This document shows, piece by piece, positions 19,056 to 29,594 of a stretch of 64,000 nt of DNA (the first letter of the stretch is position 1; each line of letters opens with the position of its first letter). Where the stretch lies: assembly GCA_949825045.1 (NCBI GenBank), contig OX463822.1, forward strand, positions 2,981,001 through 3,045,000, in the 5' to 3' direction. This DNA comes from Argyresthia goedartella. Taxonomy: Eukaryota > Arthropoda > Insecta > Lepidoptera > Argyresthiidae. A program made the position numbers and the translations under genes. Below the pieces are notes generated by a model. That model made no database searches. It was not told where the DNA came from and was given only the letters and a program-made list of their open reading frames with translations.

Positions 19056-19740
19056 ACAACATCAAATTATCAAGTATCATGGTCACCCTTTAATAGTCTT
19101 CTTACCTAGTTCATCAATACTGTTTTTGAAAAATTCAATATGTCTAGTGAATCAAATAATCTGTTAGAGGTGGCTAGAAGTCTACAGGAAATAGTGTTTT
19201 TGCCGTAGTTAGTATAATGCAGGGGAGTGTGGAGGAGTTTAGTTGGGGAGTACGATAATGATGTCGTTAGTTAAACTATCTGTGGAGTTGTGAAGGCGTC
19301 AAAACTTTACAGGTTGATCAATCCAAACGGGTCAGTAGGGGGAAGTCAGAACCATGGCTTCTATTTAAGATTTAATAATAATGGCATTTTTTTAATCTCT
19401 CATACATAACCGGAAATCGAACCTAGTTGAAGTCTCTGTAAACAATTTTATGTATTAAATTCTGCAAGTTTTTTCGTTTTTATTGTTGATGGTGTGAATC
19501 ATAAGTCACAAGGAACTCATTTTTAATATTGTTTATGTAATTGAAAGAAAAACCTAACAATTAGATAATTATTTTATTTCAATCAATGTGAATGATTGAT
19601 GTGATTCATAATGACATTTTGCAAATTATTTAAATTGTGGGCATTTCAGTGTGATGTTTACACAGGATTTCATAGCAAAATTTGGTCCTTATACTTTCAG
19701 GATAAATTATACAAACAAATACTACAAGCGATTACATAAA
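19056..19740. other. unassigned AT-rich sequence
   Basis: No supported gene. A B-box-like GGTTCGATTCCCGG at 19752-19765 may be the remains of a SINE next to the LINE 3' end. Confidence 0.35.
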
Positions 19741-19772
19741 GAATATTGACCAGGTTCGATTCCCGGTTATTC

Positions 19773-20027
19773 AATTCAATTTCTTTATTTCAAACTTCAA
19801 GGTCCATAATAACAGCAGGTAAGTACATTCACAGGTAAAATATATAAAAAAATTACATATCCATTATAACAATGTCAACAAAATTAATAAAACTAAAAAA
19901 TAAAATGTCAAATTATGAAATGTCAAAATAAATTCCAATTATCAATTAAAAATCAAATTAAAATTTTTATCCAGTGGAGGGTGAATGGGCTATCCCACTT
20001 CTTCGAGAGAGCATTTAGGATTTTATA
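19773..20027 (-). mobile_element. LINE Y, 3' end
   Basis: Minus-strand translation just left of the DIRS end reads 'YKILNALSKKWDSPFTLHWI' followed by KILI and a stop, then a long AT-rich 3' UTR ending in AATAAAGAAATTGAATTGAA at 19773. This looks like the C-terminus and tail of a LINE. Its RT piece would be 24723-25451 on the other side of the DIRS element, an inference from orientation and position. Confidence 0.5.
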
Positions 20028-20265
20028 ATGCTTCTCAGCTTCATTCTTTGCGATTTATGTTAACATGTTGTAGTTGAGCTCCAAGCTTCAGCCTTGCACG
20101 GACTTTAAAGATAGTAGGATTTAAAAAAAAAACGGACCTGGTAACCCTGAGCTCACCATTCTGGCCCCGCCGCCATCTTCGTTTCATTGTGTGTTCCGTG
20201 CTCAAAGCCTTTGCACATTCGCGCTTCGTCAACAAATTACAAACGATAGAAGCCACAATAATAAT

Positions 20266-21662
20266 ATGCCACGTAAAAGGAATAGTGAAGTGAACAATGA
20301 AGTTACGAGAAAAAGAATTAGAATCATTTCGAGCTCAGAAGAGGATCAAGATTAGGACGGTAAGTGTTGAAAAATGAATCTACCTACTGCTATTTGCTAT
20401 CGCTAATCGTTAGCATACGATGCATGCATGTCGCGGCTGGATATCTGATTTACTTGCTAAAAGTTGCGGGCATCAGCTTCTACAATAATGTGGGTAGATA
20501 TAAATGATAATTTTATTTCGGATAAGGTCACCTCAAGTGTAAATAACTTGATGCGAGCTGCCACCAGGGCTGTCTCTGTCAAGATGTTGGGTTACTCACG
20601 GTACCTACCTTACATACATACACATACATGTCCTGTGTGTGTTCTAAAATGTGATGCGAGCTGCCATCAGGGTTGTCTCTTTCACAATATTAGAAAAACA
20701 TTTTTTCTATCACACTGCGTGTATGGTTAGTGATGCGAGCTACCATCAGGGTTGCCTCTTTCACATTGAAAACTTAATGTATCATATAAATCGATCGTTT
20801 TGTGATGCGAGCTGCCAGCAGGGCTGCCTCTGTCACGTTACTCTGCACTTTCCTATGATGCATCCAGCGAAAGTTTTGGTCTCAAACACCAAAATACATC
20901 TCTTTTACAGACTCGTCTCCAGAAACTGATGGGGTTTTACCAAACCATCCTCAAAGCAATGAGACGATTCCTGTGTCTGAAAAACCTCAGGATCAAGAAC
21001 TGGATGATGAAATCTTACTTCTACTCAGAGAGGCACCAAAAGAAGATAAGAGTTTTGGAAAACCAATTCATCGCGATTTGGCTGCTCGTTGGCAAGACAT
21101 CTTAGATAAGGGGTTAGTAAAAGACATCAAAGAAAAAATTATCCAAAATTATTTGATCCCCTCCAACTGGGATTTGCGTTGCCTGAGTCTATGGTGAAAA
21201 GAGACGCCACATTGCTGGCGAAACAGAAACAACTTGGTATAGCCATCGCAGCACTAGCTCAAGCTGCTGAGCTTGTGTAAAGAAGCTAACATAGCAAAGG
21301 TGCTTAAACCTATAAGTGACGCCTGTCGGCTGTTGTGTGACAGTGTTCATTGCGACACAAAAACAAGAAGGAGTTTTATAATATCCGCCATTAATTCAGA
21401 CATGAAAGAGACTCTCCTAGATACCCAACGAGACAAATTGTTATTTGATGATAATGTTTCGGAAAAACTGAAGTCCGCGAAATCAATAAAGAGATCTGGC
21501 ACCAATCTGAAGCAAGTCCGCAATGATAAATTCTACAAAAACAATTTTGTTGCTAAGAATTCACGAAATCGTTTAAACTGGAAATCCACGCCTCGCAAGG
21601 CTCCGGCGACGGCGATAGCAGCGACAAGAAGCCTCAACCTCGTCGAGTTCAACGCCCAGTGA
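20266..21662 (+). pseudogene. DIRS gag-like protein with 551-bp intron
   Basis: Exon 1 (20266-20359) encodes a basic leader 'MPRKRNSEVNNEVTRKRIRI' followed by 'SSSEED', with an in-frame TAG at 20353. The donor is GTAAGT at 20360 and the acceptor TCTTTTACAG ends at 20910. Splicing joins the frames exactly (Asp codon across the junction) into 'SSPETDGVLPNHPQSNETIP', then 'DDEILLLLREAPKEDKSFG', 'RWQDILDKGLVKDIKEK', 'ESMVKRDATLLAKQKQLGIA', 'ANIAKVLKPISDACRLLCDS' and a basic C-terminus. The exon-2 part has at least two frameshifts (near 21175 and 21280). The intron carries the four-copy module described separately. Confidence 0.65.
20548..20836 (+). repeat. four copies of a 35-bp module in the gag intron
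   Basis: Copies at 20548-20583, 20651-20685, 20730-20764 and 20802-20836 share TGATGCGAGCTGCCA, then CAGGG, TTG or CTG, CTCT and TCAC. The ends GTGA..GAG and CTC..TCAC can pair, so each unit can form a small hairpin. Distances between starts are about 102, 79 and 72 bp. The spacer sequences are unrelated. Confidence 0.75.
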
Positions 21663-21689
21663 CCAGGAGCAACAACTTTCAACAGCGGG

Positions 21690-23390
21690 ATCATTCACCA
21701 GTCACCAGGTTATCCAGGATGCGCTAGACATCGATACTGAGGTACAATATGCTGGGCGTCTTCAATACTGTATTCGTAATTGGAAAAATATAACATCTGA
21801 TCCTAATATTATATCATGGTTACATGGATATAAAATACCATTTACCACGACACCATTACGAAAAGATACTCCTGTTGTATACCCTAGGTCGGATCAAGAA
21901 CTTAAAGAGTTTAGTTTTTGTATTTCATCTTTATTAAGATCAAATATAAGTAAAAGTGAACATGAGGACCATGAATTCATATCAAGCGTATTCTTATTCC
22001 CTAAGTCAAACGGAGACAAAAGATTTATTCTAAACCTCAAATGCCTAAATCACTTTATCGACACTGCTCATTTTAAGATGGAAGATTACAGAACAGCTTC
22101 AAAATTTATGACTAAAGATTGCTATATGGCGTCAATTGACATGAAAGATGCCTACTTTATGATAAAATACATAGTAGTTTCAGTAAATACCTTAAATTTA
22201 AATTTTATGACATTCTTTACCAATTCAATTGTCTTCCGTTTGGATTGTCGACTGCTCCGTATGTTTTCACAAAATTGATGAAACCTGTTATGGAATTTTT
22301 ACGATCTCGTAACATGATCTCAGTAGTATATTTAGATGATCTTCTCCTAATTGGTAGAACATACGATGAATGCATAAAAAATGTAAATCTAACAAAATCT
22401 ACATTTCGAAATCTCGGTTTTCTTTGTAAATGACGAAAAAAGCTGTCTGATACCCAAAAACCAATGTAAATTTTTAGGATTTATATTTAACTCTGAAAAA
22501 ATGGTTTTGCAATTACCAGATTCTAAAAGGCAAAAAATAGAAGAATGTCTCTCCAAATTCTACCATTTGAAAAAGTATAAGCTGAGAGATTTTGCAAGAT
22601 TTATCGGGCTTTTGACTTCTGCGTGTCCAGCAATGCAATACGGCTGGTTACACACCAAACAGTTTGAACGACATAGGTACCTATGTTTGCTCGACAACCC
22701 TAGCTATGAACAAGTTATCAATCTACCGTACAACTAAAAAGAAGATATTCTCTGGTGAAAAGATAATATACAATTAGGATGTAACCCCTTTCGATTTAAT
22801 GAATACAGTTTGGAAATATTTTCGGATGCATCTAAAACTGGTTGGGGTGCTTATTGTGAAAGTGAATCATCCTATGGGTTCTGGAAAGATACCGAAAAAC
22901 TATTACACATTAATGTTTTAGAGTTAAAGGCTGCGTTGCTTGCGCTAAAGGTATTTGGAAAAGATATGTATGAATGTGAAATACTGCTAAGGATCGATAA
23001 CGTTATTGCGATTTCATGCATCAACCGCATGGGCAGTATTAAATATCCTCATTTGAATCAAGTATCTAAAGAGTTGTGGGATTGGTGTGAAATGCGTAAA
23101 ATAATAGTTTTTGCATCATACATAAAACACGAATGATAATTGTGAAGCCGATTCATTAACACGCAAAAAATTTACTGATACGGAGTGGGAGTTATGCGAC
23201 ACTGCTTTTCAAGAAATTGTTAAAATTTTCGGTACACCCCAAATCGATTTGTTTGCAAGTAGATGTATCGTGGAAAGGTGATCCTGATGCGTGGACTGTA
23301 GATGCTTTTACTATTTCGTGGTCGAATCTATTCTTCTACGCATTTCCTCCATTTTCATTGATTTTAAAAATGTTACAAAAGATTGTTCGA
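21690..23390 (+). pseudogene. DIRS reverse transcriptase and RNase H
   Basis: Translation shows 'DVQYAGRLQYCIRNWKNIT', 'FISSVFLFPKSNGDKRFILN', 'DCYMASIDMKDAYFMI' (first RT Asp), 'VVYLDDLLLIGRT' (catalytic LDD), then RNase H 'EIFSDASKTGWGAYCE', 'INVLELKAALLAL', 'RIDNVIAISCINRMGS' and the DIRS-type extension 'PQIDLFASR' with 'YAFPPFSLI'. Frameshifts or stops occur near 22175, 22430, 22735, 23136, 23270 and 23405. RT-LDD and RNase H residues are otherwise recognisable. Confidence 0.8.
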
Positions 23391-23401
23391 GATAAAGCCA
23401 A

Positions 23402-24551
23402 ATGAATTGTTATTGTCCCTTATTGGCCAACCCAACCTTGGCATCCAATGTTTCAAAAAATGCTTATTTCCGAACCAATTCACTTTGGACCCGATGTGAA
23501 ATTACTGAAATCTTCTTTCAGAATATCGCACAACCTGCACAAGACTCTTATCCTGGTTGCCGCGAGGTTGTCAGGCAAGCTCTATTGAGAAGACTCCCAA
23601 ATATTAAATATGTAGATATAATGTTAGCTTCTCTCACGGCCAACACATATAAGCAGTATGATGGATGTAATAAGGCCTGGTTAGATTATTGTCGATCTCA
23701 TAATTATAATTACTTAGATGTATCGAATTCAATTGTTATTGATTTTTTAACTGAGGTTTTTGAAAAGGGTGCTAAATATGGGTCTGTTAATTGTTATAGA
23801 TCGGCATTGGCCTTACTATTAGGAAGTAATATTAATGATCAAATGCTTAAAAGATTTATGAGAGGTGTATATACGTTAAGACCATCAGCTCCCAGATACA
23901 ATCACACTTGGGATCCAAACATTGTGTTGACCTATCTCGCCCAACAATGGCCAAATGATAGTCTAGATTTAAAGACTCTTTCCAAAAACGTTGCCAGTCT
24001 CTTAGCACTTGTAACCACACATCTAATTCAAACTTTATCTGTCATAAAAATAAATAATATAGTTTATGAGTCTGCTGCAATAATAATCAAAATTACAGAC
24101 CTTATAAAAACATCAAGTCAAAAATCTGTTCAACCGTTATTAAGACTTCCTTATTTTGAAGATAAACCAGAAATATGTCCAGCTAGAGCAATTAAAACAT
24201 ACATAAAAAAGACTCAGTCATTGCGTTCATCTGAAAATAATAATCTTTTCATAAGCTTTAAGAAGCCCCATAGAAAAGTAACTTCCCAAACTTTAAGTCA
24301 TTTGATCAAAGACATTTTGATGGGTAGCAATAGACACTTCTGTGTTCACCGCACACAGCACTCGGCATGCGGTCACATCTGCTGCGAGAAGACTTGGCGT
24401 CAGTCTAGATGTGATTCAAAAAACAGCTGGATGGAGTGAATCATCCTCTGTCTTTGCTAGATTTTATAATCGAGATACAATAAGTGATTCCAGTATATTT
24501 GCTCAACGAATATTGTCACTGAATTCAATTAATGATGAAGATGATACTTAA
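23402..24551 (+). pseudogene. DIRS tyrosine recombinase
   Basis: After the end of the RNase H extension comes a recombinase with an N-terminal core-binding part ('LASLTANTYKQYDGCNKAWL', 'FLTEVFEKGAKYGSVNCYRS') and a catalytic part: 'LLALVTTHLIQTLSVIKINN', 'HSTRHAVTSAARRLGVSLDV' and 'FARFYNRDTI'. The His-x-x-Arg pair and the Tyr nucleophile are present, but the first Arg (expected after His in 'THRIQTL') is Leu here. A frameshift near 24330 separates the His-x-x-Arg/Tyr part from the rest. In a live element this enzyme joins the cDNA circle to the target. Confidence 0.8.
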
Positions 24552-24722
24552 TAAAAGTCCTTTTTGATTAACTTAACTGAGTATAATTTACAAATGCTAT
24601 TTCACCTTTATGCAGTTTACTCTGAACATCCTACAACATGTTAACATATATCGCAAAGAATGAAGCTGAGAAGCATAATTAATGATCAAACTAACTTACC
24701 TGTACGTGAAGTTCGATCATAA

Positions 24723-25451
24723 TTATGCGATCAGCTCCTCGATGAGGCCATTAATGTACAGGTTGAACAATATTGGGGAAGACAGTCCCCCTTGCCTCAC
24801 CCCACATTCCAACTTAAAGCAGTCCGAAACGTGGTCGGACCACTTCACATAATTTGTTTGATTGTTGTACCAATAGCGAAAAACAGAGATCAGCTCAGGT
24901 GGTAGTCCCGACTGTTTGAGCTTGTTCCATAAGATATTGTATGAGACCATATCAAATGCCTTAGAAAGGTCGAGAAAGCACGCATATATAGGAGTACCTC
25001 TGTCCGTATAATACCTAACAGTACTCTTTAGGGCTAAAATGGCACTTTCGGTTGATAGGCCCTGCCGAAAACCGAATTGTGCATCATGAATCTGAATTGT
25101 TTGGTTCAGACGCCTTTCCATTAAACAATCGAATACTTTCGCTATTGCAGTGGCCAAGGAAAATTTATCGCCTGTTCGGTTTTTCACTATAGGTACTACA
25201 ACCGTTTTCATCATGTCATCAGGCAGGTATGAATGAACAACACACATTGAGTAGAACAACGCTAACACCCGCGGCAAATGAACACCCGCATATAGCAGGT
25301 GCTCGATGCTGAGTCCGTCGGGACCCGGTGACTTCCCTCTTTTCATACCAGTTATGTATGAGTGTTTAAAAAATGTCATTATTATTAAATCCATGGTTCT
25401 TAAGATCAGATTTCGCTCTCTATAATTTTTGACTTCTCCATACTGACCCAT
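24723..25451 (-). pseudogene. LINE Y reverse transcriptase, cut before the YxDD motif
   Basis: Minus-strand frame of 242 codons: 'GKSPGPDGLSIEHLLYAG', 'TVVVPIVKNRTGDKFSLATA', 'FGFRQGLSTESAILALKSTV', 'ACFLDLSKAFDMVSYNILW' (first catalytic Asp), 'ECGVRQGGLSSPILFNLYIN', then it ends at the DIRS boundary. The YADD motif and thumb are absent on both sides of the DIRS, so LINE Y lost that segment or the DIRS insertion came with a deletion. The frame itself is uninterrupted. Confidence 0.8.
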
Positions 25452-25584
25452 TTGGATTGATCATTCTGTATATTATCTTAATCCGACATATTCTATTATC
25501 AACGATGATGGAGGCTGCTGGCCTTGGTCTGACTGAGATATATGTTGAATATTGAATAAAGCTATGTTATTACCATAACAAACA

Positions 25585-25700
25585 CGTCACCCCTTTTCAC
25601 ATACGGGGTGGCAGAGGCACAATTGTGCCCACCTTTAAGCATTTTGTGTAACAGCGGGCTAGTCCATTGCCACAGCTATATAATTAATGACTTTGCCTAA
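25585..25700 (+). repeat. dispersed repeat with palindrome core (family P)
   Basis: 'CACATACGGGGTGGCAGAGG' then GGCACAATTGTGCC and 'GCCACAGCTATATAATTAAT'. Best match to 820-930. Confidence 0.5.
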
Positions 25701-25954
25701 ATATTGCAGCACATTATATAAAAGGGAACTAACTTACTTTATGAATTTTGAGGGCACTAAAAGGCATGATACCCTTTGTTGTATGCTTCGAATTAATTAA
25801 ATATCAAACCTGGAACAAAGTAATTATTTCGGCCGCAGGCGACCCTAAATAGGACCTTACGCTGCCTTGGAACTGCCTGAAACATTTTAGTTTACTTAAT
25901 ACTGCCTCGGGTAACGTTTATGCGTAGGAAAACGATTAGAACTATTTCAGGAAT

Positions 25955-26085
25955 TTAGCCTCTCAAAAACCGAGGGTAGTTGGGACGGTTCGCGATTTTA
26001 AAACTTATGCCATGGTAATAAAATTTAAAACCTCTAGCGGAAAAGTGGCATTATCTAACGCCGGTAGTATTCAAGAGGAAAATGA
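25955..26085 (+). mobile_element. MITE family M1, diverged copy
   Basis: Starts TTAGCCTCTCAAAAACCGAG (TTAA decayed to TTAG) and contains 'CCATGGTAATAAAATTTAAA' and 'CTAACGCCGGTAGTATTCAA'. It matches 49534-49662 almost along its whole length. Confidence 0.6.
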
Positions 26086-26894
26086 AAATACAATATGAGA
26101 TCGGACCCATAGTTTGATAACGTAAAGCCTATTTAACTATCCAATCAACAATATCTGGCGGCGAGTTTTTTTGATACACATTATATATTTAGTTTTAACA
26201 AACATCCTTATGCACTTACATCCTAATGCTAGAAAAACCAATTCAACTCTGTGATAACACTACATTTAATATTAGCGAGCAAATTAAGAGACAAGTCTAG
26301 AAGCTCTGAGGATCATAAAGCAAAAAAAATGTTCTACAAGATTAATTTGGTTGCTAATAATACTTGTAAGTTCGTATAGTCGCATCAAAACTTGTATGTT
26401 TCGATGCGACTTTATGAAATACTTTTATTTTCAACAGTTCTATAAGCATATCGTTAAGTATACTTTTTAACACCCTTGCTCGTAAAGCTGATGTAATTCC
26501 ACCGGTTTTAAATATGTAAAGCGGGTCATAAAAAACGCGTGTGTTACCAAAGCAAATAGTTAAGTTATAGTCTATACAAATTCCATAACAGTATTATTTG
26601 CCATTTCAAATATGGAACTGATCGCCGCCGCACGACTCCAGCTAGTGAGCAACGCGCTGTTGCTATCCAAATTTCGAACTAATCGCCGCGCGGCGGCGCC
26701 AGTCAGTAGACAGTGTGCATTCACAGATTGAGTTTATTTAAAATAAAATAAAAACAGTTTATTCGGTAATTTAAAAACTTGGCTGCACGCTCTAGCGTCT
26801 TTGCCAACATTTTCACGCAGCCACGGCAGAAAATAATCCCCGCGCCATTTTTCTCCAATTTTCTTTTCTTTGTACTTGTATTGTGAATATCTAA
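26086..26894. other. unassigned sequence upstream of the Crypton-like gene
   Basis: Contains an imperfect hairpin at 26378-26411 (AGTCGCATCAAAAC paired with GTTTCGATGCGACT, one mismatch) and a GC- and CpG-rich block at 26615-26715 that could be the promoter of the downstream recombinase gene. No frame is supported. Confidence 0.35.
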
Positions 26895-27327
26895 AATTGT
26901 CAACTTTCAAATGAAGATGAGCAATATATTACTTCAACTCCACCGGATACACTAACAGAAGCGCGAACCGCATGCGACAGCTTGTTGCCGTCAATATCCA
27001 AGGACAAGATACATAACCACGTATGAAAATTTCTTGAAGTGGAAAAACATGAAAAATGCCAAGTCATTTTCTGAAAATGTAGTTTTGGCGTATTTTAATG
27101 AACTAGCTAGTAAATATAAGCCTAGTTCGTTGAAGACAACATATTCTATGCTGAAAAGTACCCTCAAGATGAAAAATGGTGTCGATATTAATTTATATAC
27201 AAATCTCATTGCATTTTTAAAGAGACGCTCTGATGGTTTTATAAAGAAAAAATCTAAGGTACTGTCATCAAATGACGTCGAAAAGTTTCTAAAAAATGCT
27301 CCAGATAGCCAGTACCTGGCAACAAAG
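26895..27327 (+). pseudogene. Crypton-like tyrosine recombinase, exon A (N-terminal domain)
   Basis: Open from 26895 but without an in-frame ATG: 'SNEDEQYITSTPPDTLTEAR' and 'TACDSLLPSISKDK', then one extra base at 27009, then 'YITTYENFLKWKNMKNAKSF', 'YFNELASKYKPSSLKTTYSM' and 'DGFIKKKSKVLSSNDVEKF'. This is the helical core-binding domain of a tyrosine recombinase. The exon ends ...CAACAAAG with a GTCAGT donor at 27328, and the matching acceptor is at 34734. A BEL/Pao element sits in this intron. The protein may begin in an upstream exon. The single indel is the only visible damage. Confidence 0.65.
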
Positions 27328-27417
27328 GTCAGTTTGCCTCCTTATTTTATGTATTGATCTACCTACTGTACATATTCTTTTACATATTTTTTAACGACCG
27401 TCTGTAAGCTAAGTACC

Positions 27418-27673
27418 TGTTAGCGACGTGCTCATGTTTTTTATTTGTAATTGTTTAAGGGTAGTTTTATTTTATATTCTACTTTTCTATGTGTGCGGTG
27501 TAACGAGCCAGTCGCGTCAGTCGGTCTATGCTATCCGCGCGAGACGCCCGTACACACTATTGTTAATATTTAGAGGTTATCTTGTGTACTTTGTGTGCGT
27601 TTTACAAAATATAAGCTGTTCGAAAGTTCTACTGTGTTCACCATTTCGTCACGGCAAGACCTAACCTTCAACA
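27418..27673 (+). repeat. BEL/Pao 5' LTR
   Basis: TGTTAG...AACA, 256 bp, same length as the 3' LTR. The differences from the 3' LTR are single substitutions near its middle and end (for example AATATTTAGAGG versus AATATTTTGAGG). Confidence 0.9.
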
Positions 27674-27698
27674 AGTGGTCTTCGAGCCGAATCTACGC

Positions 27699-29594
27699 AT
27701 GTACCGCACGCCGCCGCGTACCGTTATGGTGAAAACTCGTCGTACTGTACGAAAAGAATTCGAGCAGACACAGATGGAGGATAGTGCATCCAAGTCCGAA
27801 CAACAGCCAGGAGCCAGTCAGTCAGCGCGCAACATGAGTAGCGTGAAGTCGGAACCTAAGTTACTAGCCGCGCCGGTCAAAGTACAGCCGCCATTATGTA
27901 GTGCGTCGATACCGTTATCCGCGCCACCGCCATTACCCGCTTTATGCAAATCATTATCAAAACGATCAGTATCGTCGTCTGTGCTGGCACAAAGGAAGAG
28001 GTTACAATTGGAGGCTGAAATAAAGAAGGCTGAAATAAGGATGCAACTAATAGATAAAGAGCTAGAGGCCGACCTAGCCGAATTAGAAGATGGTAATATA
28101 TACAGTTCACAAGCTAGCGAGGATTGTACACGTCGTGACGTGGAACAGTGGATAGAACACAGCTCAAAAGAGCTGGAAAAGTCGCAGGCCGCCCCCGAAA
28201 ATGGTCCAAACACGGGCGAGCTGCAAGATTCGGCGGCACCCGTCGCCGGCTCTTCTGATGGGACAATCCAGCTACTGGCCGCTGCCGTGAAGAACCTGTC
28301 CGTCCATAATAAACCAAACGCCAACTTACTGGTTCGTATTTGTACGCCGCGGGATTTACCTGAATATTCTGGAGATCCACTTGAGTGGCTGCAATTTAAA
28401 AAGGCGTACGAAGAGTCGACAGACGTGTGCAACTTTAGTCCTAAAGATAATCTATGGAGACTGCAAAAGTGTCTGCGCGGAGCTGCCAAGGAAACCGCAT
28501 CAGCTCTGCTCATGAGTGCTGCCTCACCTGAGCGCATAATGGCTACCCTTGAGCTACGTCACGGTGACCCGGAATGTATAATTAGCAGACTCGTGCAAGA
28601 TGTTAGAAAACTGCAGCCTATGTCTTCAGAGTACCAAAAGGATATTATAAACTTTTCTGTCAAGGTACAGAACTTCGTCGAAGCCGTGAAAGTGGTGGGG
28701 CGCGAAGAGTACGTCCAAGGACTAAGTATTGTTCCACTACTTATAGCTAAACTTCCCTCAGTGCTCCTGTCTAAGTGGTCAGATTATAGTTACCCGTTAA
28801 TCAAAGCCGGAACTAAATCACGCTTATGCATTATGAACGATTTTCTAAATACGGAAGCTGTGAAGGTAGCTACTACTGCTAATGTGCACCTGCAAAGTCA
28901 TCGATTTGAGCAACAGAAGCCTAAACAACAGGATAACGTTCGGCCGCAAGCTATTTTACTACAAACCAAACGACAAAGCGACAAGAAAGGTGATAAGTGT
29001 CATTTTTGCCGTGCTCAATCAAGTCATAAGCTGGCTGAATGTAAAAAGTTTAAACGAGCATTACGTAAGGTGCGGTGGCAGTTTGTTAAACGCAATGGAT
29101 TATGCTTTAAATGCCTGGATTCACGACACGAGAGAGAAACATGCCCTGCGCCGATGTGCGATAAGGACGACTGCGGCGGGATGCATCACAGACTTCTCCA
29201 CTTCGATAACAATAACGATCAGGTGGTGAGTGCCGGCGAGGCTCCCGAACGCGCGCCGCGATCTGCAGTTGCACCAGATGCATCTATACCGGAATTAGTG
29301 AACTATGTCACCGCGCGTAGCAACAAAGTTCTACTTAAAACTGTACCCGTACGTATTCGTGCAAAAAACGGCAGTGTTATCGAAAGTAGTGCTATGCTTG
29401 ACGATGGTTCTTCAGTGACTGTAATAAGTGCTACATTGGCAGAGCGCGCAAGACTTACCGGGCATCGAGGATCTTTACACGTGTGCGGTCCGTGGAAACA
29501 AAGCGACATAACATGTGATAGCACGGTAGTGAAGTTGGAACTTTATGATAAGGACAATAAGGTTCATTCTCTTAGAGCAAGAAGTGTTACCTAA
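27699..29594 (+). pseudogene. BEL/Pao gag and protease
   Basis: The first ATG after the primer site is 27699 ('MYRTPPRTVMVKTRRTVRK'). A Ser/Pro-rich head and coiled region 'RLQLEAEIKKAEIRMQLIDK' precede the capsid-like part ('DLPEYSGDPLEWLQFKKAYE'). Two zinc knuckles follow: 'CHFCRAQSSHKLAEC' and 'CFKCLDSRHERETC'. The aspartic protease active site is 'AMLDDGSSVTVIS' (about 29395). The frame ends at 29594, where pol continues in another frame ('LPNELCLPEQDLSVIDCSKY'). Since BEL elements normally use one long frame, this is probably a frameshift mutation rather than programmed frameshifting. Confidence 0.85.

Larger units (their letters stand above)
20028..24676 (+). mobile_element. DIRS-like tyrosine-recombinase retrotransposon
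   Basis: The ends 20028-20073 and 24631-24676 are inverted repeats of 46 bp with one mismatch (ATGCTTCTCAGCTTCATTC...). Inside, in order, are gag (20266-21662), RT and RNase H (about 21690-23390) and tyrosine recombinase (23402-24551). This order and the inverted terminal repeats match DIRS1-like elements, which replicate through a circular intermediate and make no target duplication; none is seen. About 48 bases beyond the right repeat (24677-24724) also belong to neither flank and may be the terminal extension typical of one DIRS end. All three genes carry frameshifts. Confidence 0.8.

Noticed and set aside
20041..20256. 71-codon minus-strand frame at the DIRS left end
   Set aside because: It runs through the terminal inverted repeat and the 5' leader of the DIRS element and lacks any motif.
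20548..20836. CRISPR-like array of four repeats with spacers
   Set aside because: Spacing is irregular (72-102 bp), copies differ at several positions and they lie in a retroelement intron.
26721..26903. 60-codon minus-strand frame in front of the Crypton-like gene
   Set aside because: Low-complexity Lys/Asn-rich product without motif; overlaps the probable promoter and first exon.
27818..28537. 239-codon minus-strand frame
   Set aside because: Antisense shadow of the BEL gag frame, which has zinc knuckles and a protease motif.
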